From assembly GCA_028288675.1 (NCBI GenBank), contig JAQBNG010000092.1:1-32336 (forward strand): DNA of 32,336 nt, read 5' to 3'. Both the position numbers and the translations under genes were made by a program. The notes under the pieces were generated by a model. That model was given only the letters and a program-made list of their open reading frames with translations, searched no databases and was not told the DNA's origin. Numbering within the stretch: the first letter of the stretch is position 1; the number at the start of each line of letters is the position of its first letter. The DNA is from Flavisolibacter sp. Its GTDB lineage: Bacteria > Bacteroidota > Bacteroidia > Chitinophagales > Chitinophagaceae. Below, piece by piece: positions 24,881 through 32,336 of this stretch.

Positions 24881-25389
24881 TGCATGGCTGCACTTTTAAG
24901 CCCACTTAAAGACTTAAGGGCAGTGTAATAAAACTTTCCATTTTGCTTATACACAACTACCAGCTCGTTAGTGGTTGCTAAAGACTTTGCTTTTGTTCCT
25001 GTTGACTTGTTACCCATAACCGGAACAGGTATTAGTTGAATTGATTTTTCCGATGTTTTAGGAACCAGTACTGTTTTTTGTGAACCTATGTTTGCTTCAT
25101 CACTATACTCCACCGGTGTTTTTGTAATTGAACTTATAGTAACTCCATATTGAACGCCTTCAATCCACATCTCCAGCGGGTAGATGCGGGACGGGGAAGT
25201 AGCATAGATAAAATAATTCTTACCTGCACCGCCACCACTGGTTCTTGTGCTGGCGCCTTCAGCTATATCAGGTGCCCTGCCACCGGAAACTGATTGCTTA
25301 AATCCATATAATTTGATAGCCCCTTTTGTTTGGGAGTAGGATGCAAAACTCAAAGAGATAACAGCTAATAAAAAGAATATGCTTTTCAT
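24877..25389 (-). CDS. Small secreted protein of unknown function
   Basis: A 170-residue protein with a signal peptide (MKSIFFLLAVISLSFASYSQ). The mature part has a glycine/serine/threonine-rich region (EGASTRTSGGGAGKNYFIYA), the phrase YPLEMWIEGVQYGVTI and a repetitive beta-rich end (NELVVVYKQNGKFYYTALKSL). I do not recognise a family and see no lipobox, T9SS tail or membrane segment. It starts 65 bases after the T9SS-sorted protein gene in the same direction, with an imperfect hairpin in between, so partial read-through or an independent promoter (TTTATTTG at 25421-25428, 5 of 6 matches) are both possible. Confidence 0.78.
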   Translation of the reverse strand: MKSIFFLLAVISLSFASYSQTKGAIKLYGFKQSVSGGRAPDIAEGASTRTSGGGAGKNYFIYATSPSRIYPLEMWIEGVQYGVTISSITKTPVEYSDEANIGSQKTVLVPKTSEKSIQLIPVPVMGNKSTGTKAKSLATTNELVVVYKQNGKFYYTALKSLSGLKSAAMQ

Positions 25390-25426
25390 GGTTCATTAGT
25401 GTTTAAAAGAACAGGATTGCCAAATA

Positions 25427-25449
25427 AAACCCCTGCTTGCAGAGGGTTT
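25427..25449 (-). terminator. Probable terminator of the T9SS-protein gene
   Basis: AAACCC and GGGTTT pair around a CTGC/GCAG inner stem with a one-base bulge and a tight loop. Read on the minus strand the stem is followed by TATTTGG. It is 6 bases beyond the stop at 25455. Confidence 0.5.
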
Positions 25450-25454
25450 CAACA

Positions 25455-28430
25455 TTATTGCTTTATCACTTTTTGAATATGCCTGTATTTATTATCATCA
25501 CTATAGATACTTAAAATATAAGCACCTGAAGCCAGCCGTTGTAAAGGCACCGATCCGTTTTGATAGCCTTTATCTTCTCTATACACTATTTGCCCGTTAA
25601 GGTTAATTATTTGCACTGATATTTTTCTAATCCCAATCATATTTCCAATTTGGTATTGAATGTTATTAGCCGACACAGTAGGGAAAATGTTTTTAATAAA
25701 ATTCCTATCGTTTGTAACAGGGGTAATTGCTGTATTTAAGTTAGGAGTAAAATTAGGGGTGCCTAAATTGGTATAATATATTCCATTGCCATGTGTGCCT
25801 AAGAGTAGTACGTTATCGGCGGGGCGATAAGCAAGCGATGTAACAACAGAATAGTTTAGCATATTTCCACCTTCGCGCTGCCAAACTGGTGCCTGGCCGG
25901 CATCTAATACGGTAGCCAGGTTGATAGTACTATACAACCCAACCGAAGTGCCCACATAGTACTCCGTTACCGGCTGGTTAGCGGCATCTTTTTTTACAAT
26001 AATTGCACAACTGCGTATGGATGGTATGGTAAGATTTCCTTCTGCATTTTTCCATGTTGGTGAAGCCGACTTTGCATTCTTTGTCCACCAGATACTTACT
26101 ACGCCATAGTTAGAAACAACAGCAATAATTTCATCATCATTATTAGGGTTGGTGGCAATATCCTGCACATTGCCTGTAAGGCCGGTAGGAGTGATGTCAA
26201 TAGGAGACGTGGCCGGTGTTGCATTTTGTGGATTATCGATACGAAAGATTTTTCCATTAGTAGTTCCTAAATAAAGCGCATGACTGCTTGCATAAGGGCC
26301 TCGGCTAAAACCAATGCCGCGTATGCTAATGTTTCTACCGCCTGTTGGATTGGCAGGGTTTATGGCCGCAGAAACACCTGTTAACTCTGTCCAGGTAGCA
26401 GAGGTTACTGTAGAAGCAGATGTAGTACGGAACAACCGGTTAAAGTTTACATAATACAGGTTATCCGAATTGTCTGCTTCTAACCGCAGGTTGGTAACGA
26501 ACTCTCCAAACTCGTTAGCTCCAGCATCAGTAGAGGAAGTAGTTAAACCAGCGGGCGTAATTTCTGTGTTGCCAGCAAAAGGATTTGTTAAGCGGGCACG
26601 ATAAAGCCTCCCAAGTTGGATGGATTCATATAAATACTGCGTACCGGCATTATCCAATGATATTCCAACATAAGCGCCATCGGCACTAAAAAGCAAGCGA
26701 TGATTGTTACTATCCTGTGTGGCTGTTCCTAACACCCCGGTTCTATCCCGGAAACGCACACCATTGTCCTGTGAGCCGGAAGCGAAGTTGTTTCTTCCGG
26801 CACCGGGGTCAATTGACACATTATAACATTGCAGGGTTTGATAATTTGGTAACATAGTCCAGGTTACCGTGCCCGCTAAAATATTTACTGTTTCCTGGAT
26901 GCCGCCATCATTTGCACAAATAGCACGGGCTGCGTTCGTTGGATGAAAAGTAAGCCGGTGAATATCGGGATGGCTTTGCGGATACTGCCCATAGGTAAAG
27001 TTATTTGAAGAATTTAGCACGTTTGAATAACCACCGATCCAGGCTGTATTTGTAGTAGTAGCAAAGCCGTCAATGGAGCGGTACAGGTTCGTTCCTCCCA
27101 CAAAAACCACGTTTGGATCGTCGGGCTTTACGGAAACTTCCATATCATAACCACCTTGAACCGAAAGTGGATCGGACCCGGGTAAATTTGCAGGTGGAAA
27201 ATCAGGCATGTTTGCAGAGCGGTTAGTCCACGTAAAAGATGTACCGGAAATATCTAATCTAAAAAAATCTGCTTCAGGTTTTAATTCCGGTGCACTGCTG
27301 CTTAATCCATTCTCGTAAAAAGCATAAGCAATGTTGCCATTAGAAGGCGAAACTGCCAAAACAATTCTCTTTGATGATCCATCATAGGCGTTGCCCCGCC
27401 AATTGGCAACTGAATCCACACCAGGAGTTTGGCCACCCGCTATCCTGGTGAAACTGTTTACGTCACCAGTATTTGAAACCCACACGCCGCGGATAGAAGG
27501 ATCGGGGTTACCACCATCCACACCCAAAAAGATACGGCCCGTGTTGCTGATAACCACTTCGGTTTGCCCTGTGGTTGAACCTGCTGGCACGTTGCCGGCA
27601 AAAACAGCGTTGAAAGTAGTGCCTCCATTAGTGCTTCGTACAAGGCGCCGGTGACCTGCGATATAAACATGCCCATTTACGGGATTCACTGCTATCCGGT
27701 GAACCAGGTCAAAAGGATTGTCAAATGTCTCCAATGTTCCTGCTACAAGCGGCGAGCCATTAACATCGGTAACTGTCAATGGAAGCCGGGTCCAGTTTAG
27801 TCCATTGTTTATAGATTTATAAATACCAAAGCCAAGATAGAATGCCCCGACTTCCGACGCAGTATTGCCTAAATGTTCTCCACCGCCGGCGTACCATATA
27901 TCCGGAGTAAGCGGATCCTGTGCCAAAGCAGTGAGGTTGTGGATTTCGTTTTCAGGCGAAACTCTAGTCCAGCTATTTCCGCCATCTGCCGAACGCATAA
28001 TACCTCCGCTCACACTTCCGGCAATAATAACCTGGTTAGATGTGCCATTAAACCTCAGGTCATAAGCAACAGCACGGGTGCGGCCTCCAATATTATTCGG
28101 CCCCGCCGGTATATAAGTATTAGCAGCCGCGGTTCTGGCGTTATTGTTTGATCCGGCATCATAGATGCGTACAGGAAGGCTTCTGGCGAATACCTTCTCT
28201 TGTTCAAAAATGCCCGCTGGAATTTTGCCGGTTATCGGATTTTTAAGCATATCATACTCGTATTTCATACGGGCTTTTACAAAGCTTGCTTTATGTGCTT
28301 CCTTTTCTTCTTTAGCTGCCTCAATGTTTTGATATGCAGGTAAATTTTTTATAGAATTTTTAGAAACCAATAAAAAAGCACTAACTACTAAAACTAATAG
28401 AATGACAAAGAGATAAAGGTTGATTTTCAT
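25455..28430 (-). CDS. T9SS-sorted multi-bladed propeller (BNR/VPS10-like) protein
   Basis: A 991-residue exported protein. After a hydrophobic signal segment (LYLFVILLVLVVSAFLLV, about 5-24) and a helical stretch (IEAAKEEKEAHKASFVKARM) comes a large region of BNR/sortilin-like blades, recognisable from repeated SADGGNSWTRVSP, KSINNGLNWTRLP, RSTNGGTTFNAV phrases and interspersed DPLTPDIWYAGGGE / NPVNGHVYIAGH strands. The final 75 residues look like a type A T9SS sorting domain (FPTVSANNIQYQI, QIINLNGQIVYRE, LASGAYILSIYSD, ending KVIKQ), which directs secretion across the outer membrane and anchoring or release. Sialidase catalytic residues are not evident, so a binding or unknown enzymatic role is as likely. 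Divergent from mfd. Confidence 0.9.
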   Translation of the reverse strand: MKINLYLFVILLVLVVSAFLLVSKNSIKNLPAYQNIEAAKEEKEAHKASFVKARMKYEYDMLKNPITGKIPAGIFEQEKVFARSLPVRIYDAGSNNNARTAAANTYIPAGPNNIGGRTRAVAYDLRFNGTSNQVIIAGSVSGGIMRSADGGNSWTRVSPENEIHNLTALAQDPLTPDIWYAGGGEHLGNTASEVGAFYLGFGIYKSINNGLNWTRLPLTVTDVNGSPLVAGTLETFDNPFDLVHRIAVNPVNGHVYIAGHRRLVRSTNGGTTFNAVFAGNVPAGSTTGQTEVVISNTGRIFLGVDGGNPDPSIRGVWVSNTGDVNSFTRIAGGQTPGVDSVANWRGNAYDGSSKRIVLAVSPSNGNIAYAFYENGLSSSAPELKPEADFFRLDISGTSFTWTNRSANMPDFPPANLPGSDPLSVQGGYDMEVSVKPDDPNVVFVGGTNLYRSIDGFATTTNTAWIGGYSNVLNSSNNFTYGQYPQSHPDIHRLTFHPTNAARAICANDGGIQETVNILAGTVTWTMLPNYQTLQCYNVSIDPGAGRNNFASGSQDNGVRFRDRTGVLGTATQDSNNHRLLFSADGAYVGISLDNAGTQYLYESIQLGRLYRARLTNPFAGNTEITPAGLTTSSTDAGANEFGEFVTNLRLEADNSDNLYYVNFNRLFRTTSASTVTSATWTELTGVSAAINPANPTGGRNISIRGIGFSRGPYASSHALYLGTTNGKIFRIDNPQNATPATSPIDITPTGLTGNVQDIATNPNNDDEIIAVVSNYGVVSIWWTKNAKSASPTWKNAEGNLTIPSIRSCAIIVKKDAANQPVTEYYVGTSVGLYSTINLATVLDAGQAPVWQREGGNMLNYSVVTSLAYRPADNVLLLGTHGNGIYYTNLGTPNFTPNLNTAITPVTNDRNFIKNIFPTVSANNIQYQIGNMIGIRKISVQIINLNGQIVYREDKGYQNGSVPLQRLASGAYILSIYSDDNKYRHIQKVIKQ

Positions 28431-28826
28431 TTTCGAGCTGTTAAGGGGACCCGCTAAGATTTGCTTGAACGTTTCAAGTGACGAATGACCCTCTATTTAC
28501 CCGGGCCACTACACCACAATTTTTGGAAAGCTAAGGTAGCGACGAACGGATAATTTTTTACTCTTCGGTAGTGGTTGTTGTTTTATTGGAAACAACTTTA
28601 TCCAACATGGTACAAGTAAAGCTTCTTCCGCTCAGTTCGATATACGATAAAAAAACATTTAGATTTTACTTCTGATTTCAGACCTCATCAAAGCTGTATA
28701 ATTAAGCATAAAGCATTGAAAAATATACACGGTATCTTAACAACTAGGGGGATTTATGCATCAGCATAAAACGGCTCCTGTGTTATATTTGCAGGCTTTC
28801 TTCGGAGAAGCGAAAGGACATAATTA
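28431..28826. other. 396-bp intergenic region between the T9SS-protein gene and mfd
   Basis: Divergent promoter region. Visible items: CTTGAA-CGT-TTCAAG (28464-28478), a perfect 6-bp inverted repeat about 35 bases before the T9SS gene start; TTTATGC-ATCA-GCATAAA (28753-28770), a 7-bp inverted repeat just upstream of the mfd -7 box; and that box at 28784-28791. No exact TAnnTTTG was seen on the minus strand. The middle (about 28480-28750) shows no credible open frame or RNA gene. Confidence 0.5.
28784..28791 (+). promoter_or_regulatory. -7 promoter box of mfd
   Basis: TATATTTG, an exact TAnnTTTG match, 35 bases before the mfd ATG. A ribosome-site-like AAAGGA (28814-28819) lies 7 bases before the ATG. 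Confidence 0.55.
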
Positions 28827-31800
28827 ATGAGTGTTGCACAGTTGCTCGACAAATACAAATCATCCCCCCGCCTTTTTAATCTAGCGGACAAACTTTCTTT
28901 TGCCCAACCCCAAAAAATACGTTTACAAAACCTTCGGGGTAGTTCCTCGCAATTTGTAGCGGCAGGTATTTTCCTGCATCCTTCCTGCACACAACTGAAC
29001 CATGTATTTATTTGTAACGATGCAGAGGAGGCGGCCTATTTTCATAACACCCTGGAGAACCTTACTGATGCATTGAATATTTATTATTTCCCTTCATCGT
29101 ATAAGAATAGAAAGAACTATCGCCTCCTCAATTCATCGCATGTAATGCTGCGCACAGAGGCACTAACAAAATTTGCTTCTCCAACTGGTAACCGCGTTGG
29201 TGCATTGGTTACATATCCCGAAGCTGTGGCGGAAAAAGTAGTAATGTCCAAATCAATTTCGGCGAACATCATACACATAAAATCGGGCGATGAAATAAAC
29301 CCTGATGAATTGTATGGAAAGCTGGTAGGCTATGGTTTTGAACGGACCGATTTTGTATATGAGCCAGGCCAGTTTGCTGTACGTGGTGGTATCCTTGATA
29401 TTTACTCTTTCGGCAATGAAAAGCCATATCGTATAGAATTATTTGGTAATGATGTGGACTCTATCCGCATTGTTGATCCTGAAACACAACTGAGCGAAAG
29501 AAGGCTTTTGCAAGTCAGCATTATACCCAATGTAGAAACACAGTTTGAAGAGGAAGATAAAATTTCACTATTAGAATTCCTTCCTCAAAATACCTGCATC
29601 TGGATACAGGATGAAGAATTATTAAGAGAGAAATTACTTACTGCTGAAGAGGATCTTGGATTGTATTTAGAACTGATCAAAACATTAAAGCCAAAAGAAG
29701 ATGAGGCAGATGATAAGCTTATAAAAAAGGAAGTTCACAAAGAGGAATTTATGACATCTGATGATTTTAGTCGGGGCCTGCTAAACCACCATGCTATTTA
29801 TTTTGGATACGAAAAACCTGTTGAGGCAAAGCATACAATAGACTTTCTTACAAAAGAACAACCTGCTTTTAACCGCCAGTTTGATTTACTTATTCGCGAC
29901 CTTAAAAGTTGGGAAGGCCAGAAGTTTGAGTTGAACATCTTTGCAGAAAATCCAAAGCAGCTTGAACGGTTATACACCATCTTTAAAGACCTCAAGGAAG
30001 AAATAAATTTTAACCCGATTGCTACTTCAATACATGAAGGGTTTATTGATGAAGAATTAAAAATCGTTTGCTATACCGATCACCAGATCTTTCAGCGCTA
30101 TCATAAATACAAAGTCAAGCAGGCTTACAATAAAAACAAAGCGCTAACGCTTCGGGCCTTACGCGAATTAACTCCCGGTGATTATGTAACTCATATTGAT
30201 CATGGCGTGGGGGTGTATAGCGGACTGCAAAAAATAGAAGCAAATGGAAAGATGCAGGAAGCGGTACGCATCATCTATCGTGATAAGGATATTCTGTATG
30301 TCAACATAAACTCACTGCACAAAATTGCAAAGTACACCGGCAAAGAAGGCACCATTCCAAAGGTGAATAAATTAGGCTCTGATGTTTGGAACCGGCTAAA
30401 AGAAAAGACGAAAATTAAGGTTAAGGAAATTGCTTTTGACCTGATTAAACTTTATGCGCAACGCAAGGCCCAGCAAGGATTTCAGCATCTGCCTGATAAT
30501 TATATGCAAACAGAACTGGAGGCCTCTTTTATATACGAAGACACACCGGATCAAAGCAAGGCAACGGCTGATGTAAAACGGGATATGGAGTCAGCTTCGC
30601 CGATGGACCGCTTGGTTTGCGGTGATGTTGGTTTTGGTAAAACAGAGATCGCTATTCGTGCTGCTTTCAAAACCTGTTTGGATGGAAAGCAGGCCGCTAT
30701 ATTAGTACCTACAACTATTCTTGCGTTTCAACATTATAAAACATTCAGCGAACGGCTGAAAGATTTTCCTGTTACAGTTGACTATGTCAATCGTTTTAAA
30801 TCAGCCAAAGAAAAAAAGGAAACCTATAAAAAATTAGAAGAAGGCAAGGTTGACATCATCATCGGTACTCATGCCATTTTAGGTAAGGAAGTAAAGTTTA
30901 AAGACCTGGGCTTATTGGTAATTGACGAAGAACAAAAGTTTGGAGTGGGACATAAAGAAAAAATAAAAACACTTCGTACCAATGTTGATGCACTTACATT
31001 AACGGCAACACCTATACCACGTACATTGCAATTTAGTTTGATGGGTGCAAGGGATCTGAGTATCATTAATACACCGCCGCCAAACCGCCAGCCTATACAA
31101 ACCGAAGTAAGGGTTTACCAGGAAGATTTTATTCGTGATGCTATCTATTTTGAAGCTGAACGCGGCGGGCAGGTTTTCTTTATTCATAACCGGGTACAGA
31201 ACCTGGCCGAGATGGCGAGTATTATTCAAGGTCTTTGTCCTGACCTTAGCATTGGCTGGGCGCATGGTCAAATGGAAGGCCATGAACTGGAAGAGCGCAT
31301 CATGGATTTTATTGAGAAAAAATACGATGTGCTGGTGTGTACCAATATAGTGGAAAGCGGTGTTGACATTCCAAACATGAACACCATCATCGTTAACAAT
31401 GCCCACCATTTTGGCTTAAGCGATCTGCACCAGTTGCGTGGCCGTGCAGGGCGAAGCAATAAAAAAGCTTTCTGTTATTTGTTAGCACCGCCAATGAGCA
31501 CTTTGCCAACTGATAGCCGCAAGCGTTTGCAAACGCTGGAGCAGCATAGCGAGTTAGGAAGCGGCTTTCAAATTGCCATGCGTGACCTTGATATTCGTGG
31601 TGCCGGTAATATGCTTGGTGGTGAGCAAAGTGGTTTTATGGCGGAGATAGGTTTTGAAATGTATCAGAAGATCTTAGATGAATCTATTCGTGAATTAAAA
31701 CGCACTGAGTTTAAGGATTTGTTCAAAGAAGAAATTTCAAAGCAGGATGATTTTGTACAGGATTGCACCATTGATACTGATCTTGAGATTTTAATTCCGG

Positions 31801-32249
31801 ATAGTTATGTAGAAAACATCACTGAGCGTTTATCGCTTTATTCACGATTAGATAACAGTGAAACTGAAGAAGAACTGCAGGCGATGGAGCAGGAGTTGAC
31901 AGACCGTTTTGGCGCTTTGCCACCACAGGTGCAGGAATTATTTATTACGGTTCGCTGCCGCAAATTAGCAGTAGGCCTGGGCTTTGAAAGAATGATACTT
32001 AAGAACGATTCATTGAAATGCTACTTCGTAAATAAACCCGACTCGCCCTATTTTGAATCGGAAACCTTTAATCGCATCTTGCAATATTTACAAACCGGAA
32101 CCAACAAAGCAAAGCTGAAACAAGTGGGTAAATTATTCATGATTGTGGTAGAACCAACTAGGGATATGCAGGACGTGCATCATTTTTTAGTAAGGATGCA
32201 TGGAGAGGTGGTGAAGAGAGTATCTGCTACCGCCTCGTTAAACAATTGA
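28827..32249 (+). CDS. mfd: Transcription-repair coupling factor
   Basis: A 1140-residue superfamily II DNA translocase that removes RNA polymerase stalled at lesions and recruits UvrA. Domains in order: UvrB-like N-terminal module (about 30-400; GFERTDFVYEPGQFAVRGGI at 170-189), the CarD-like RNA-polymerase-interacting domain (about 446-510; PGDYVTHIDHGVGVYSGLQK), the two RecA-like motor lobes with Walker A GDVGFGKTE (599-607) and the DEEQ box (700-703), the translocation motif GAGNMLGGEQSGFMAEIGFE, and the C-terminal autoinhibitory domain. Length is normal for the family. It starts at ATG 28827, has its own promoter box and ends 48 bases before the next start codon. Confidence 0.98.
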   Translation: MSVAQLLDKYKSSPRLFNLADKLSFAQPQKIRLQNLRGSSSQFVAAGIFLHPSCTQLNHVFICNDAEEAAYFHNTLENLTDALNIYYFPSSYKNRKNYRLLNSSHVMLRTEALTKFASPTGNRVGALVTYPEAVAEKVVMSKSISANIIHIKSGDEINPDELYGKLVGYGFERTDFVYEPGQFAVRGGILDIYSFGNEKPYRIELFGNDVDSIRIVDPETQLSERRLLQVSIIPNVETQFEEEDKISLLEFLPQNTCIWIQDEELLREKLLTAEEDLGLYLELIKTLKPKEDEADDKLIKKEVHKEEFMTSDDFSRGLLNHHAIYFGYEKPVEAKHTIDFLTKEQPAFNRQFDLLIRDLKSWEGQKFELNIFAENPKQLERLYTIFKDLKEEINFNPIATSIHEGFIDEELKIVCYTDHQIFQRYHKYKVKQAYNKNKALTLRALRELTPGDYVTHIDHGVGVYSGLQKIEANGKMQEAVRIIYRDKDILYVNINSLHKIAKYTGKEGTIPKVNKLGSDVWNRLKEKTKIKVKEIAFDLIKLYAQRKAQQGFQHLPDNYMQTELEASFIYEDTPDQSKATADVKRDMESASPMDRLVCGDVGFGKTEIAIRAAFKTCLDGKQAAILVPTTILAFQHYKTFSERLKDFPVTVDYVNRFKSAKEKKETYKKLEEGKVDIIIGTHAILGKEVKFKDLGLLVIDEEQKFGVGHKEKIKTLRTNVDALTLTATPIPRTLQFSLMGARDLSIINTPPPNRQPIQTEVRVYQEDFIRDAIYFEAERGGQVFFIHNRVQNLAEMASIIQGLCPDLSIGWAHGQMEGHELEERIMDFIEKKYDVLVCTNIVESGVDIPNMNTIIVNNAHHFGLSDLHQLRGRAGRSNKKAFCYLLAPPMSTLPTDSRKRLQTLEQHSELGSGFQIAMRDLDIRGAGNMLGGEQSGFMAEIGFEMYQKILDESIRELKRTEFKDLFKEEISKQDDFVQDCTIDTDLEILIPDSYVENITERLSLYSRLDNSETEEELQAMEQELTDRFGALPPQVQELFITVRCRKLAVGLGFERMILKNDSLKCYFVNKPDSPYFESETFNRILQYLQTGTNKAKLKQVGKLFMIVVEPTRDMQDVHHFLVRMHGEVVKRVSATASLNN

Positions 32250-32273
32250 TGAACCCTTCTTCTAAGAAAAAAG

Positions 32274-32281
32274 TAAATTTG
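32274..32281 (+). promoter_or_regulatory. -7 promoter box of the gene at the right edge
   Basis: TAAATTTG, an exact TAnnTTTG match, 16 bases before the ATG at 32298 and 24 bases after the mfd stop. Confidence 0.5.
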
Positions 32282-32297
32282 TTTTAAACACTTTTAT

Positions 32298-32336
32298 ATG
32301 CCTTCCATTTCTCTTGATACTAAAATTGCCAACTAC
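32298..32336 (+). CDS. 5' end of an unidentified gene, cut by the window edge
   Basis: Thirteen codons (MPSISLDTKIANY) are open to the end of the window. The ATG is 16 bases after an exact promoter box and follows mfd in the same direction, so it is a believable gene start. Too little is present to name a product. Confidence 0.5.
   Translation, partial: MPSISLDTKIANY

Noticed and set aside
28480-28530. GC-rich stretch with GTGTAGTGGCCCGGGT (minus strand) looked briefly like a tRNA fragment.
   Set aside because: No cloverleaf arms, anticodon loop or acceptor stem can be drawn.

Overview
The window looks like chromosomal DNA from a member of the Bacteroidota, most likely the Chitinophagaceae. 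The signs are a SusC/SusD pair, a protein with a type IX secretion (T9SS) sorting tail, a two-component regulator-propeller histidine kinase, FISUMP and WG-repeat surface proteins, and TAnnTTTG promoter boxes. Family placement rests on recalled protein style, not on a search. I see no rRNA, tRNA, CRISPR array, prophage or insertion sequence.

Layout. 1-1822: 3' end of a SusC gene, its SusD partner and a terminator. 1893-5777 (minus): a PDZ protein and alaS. 5856-5987: a 132-bp inverted-repeat element between divergent alaS and an M23 peptidase gene. 6006-10194 (plus): M23 peptidase, MazG-like pyrophosphohydrolase, GNAT acetyltransferase and two tandem YihY/BrkB membrane proteins, ended by a strong bidirectional terminator. 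10355-21699 (all minus): an extended SDR, a TPR-FISUMP protein, an unknown secreted protein, a WG-repeat protein, a small exported protein, a LuxR-type response regulator and its propeller-type histidine kinase. 21906-23442: glyS. 23464-28430 (minus): a 63-residue orphan, an FAD/NAD(P) reductase, a small secreted protein and a large T9SS-sorted propeller protein. 28784-32249: mfd. The window ends 13 codons into another gene that has its own promoter box.

Most interesting signal. A 16-base element, TACTACTTTTTTCACA (minus-strand reading; one mismatch in one copy), occurs upstream of three minus-strand genes in the kinase neighbourhood: the response regulator, the small exported protein (with the WG-repeat gene behind it) and the unknown secreted protein (with the TPR-FISUMP gene behind it). 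In all three, exactly 23 nt separate it from a sequence resembling the Bacteroidota -7 box. I infer a local regulon in which the propeller kinase/LuxR regulator pair controls a set of exported, repeat-rich proteins and its own regulator. The function of those proteins cannot be read from the sequence.

The rest is mainly housekeeping: alanyl- and glycyl-tRNA synthetases, transcription-coupled repair, cell-wall hydrolysis, nucleotide clean-up and glycan uptake.
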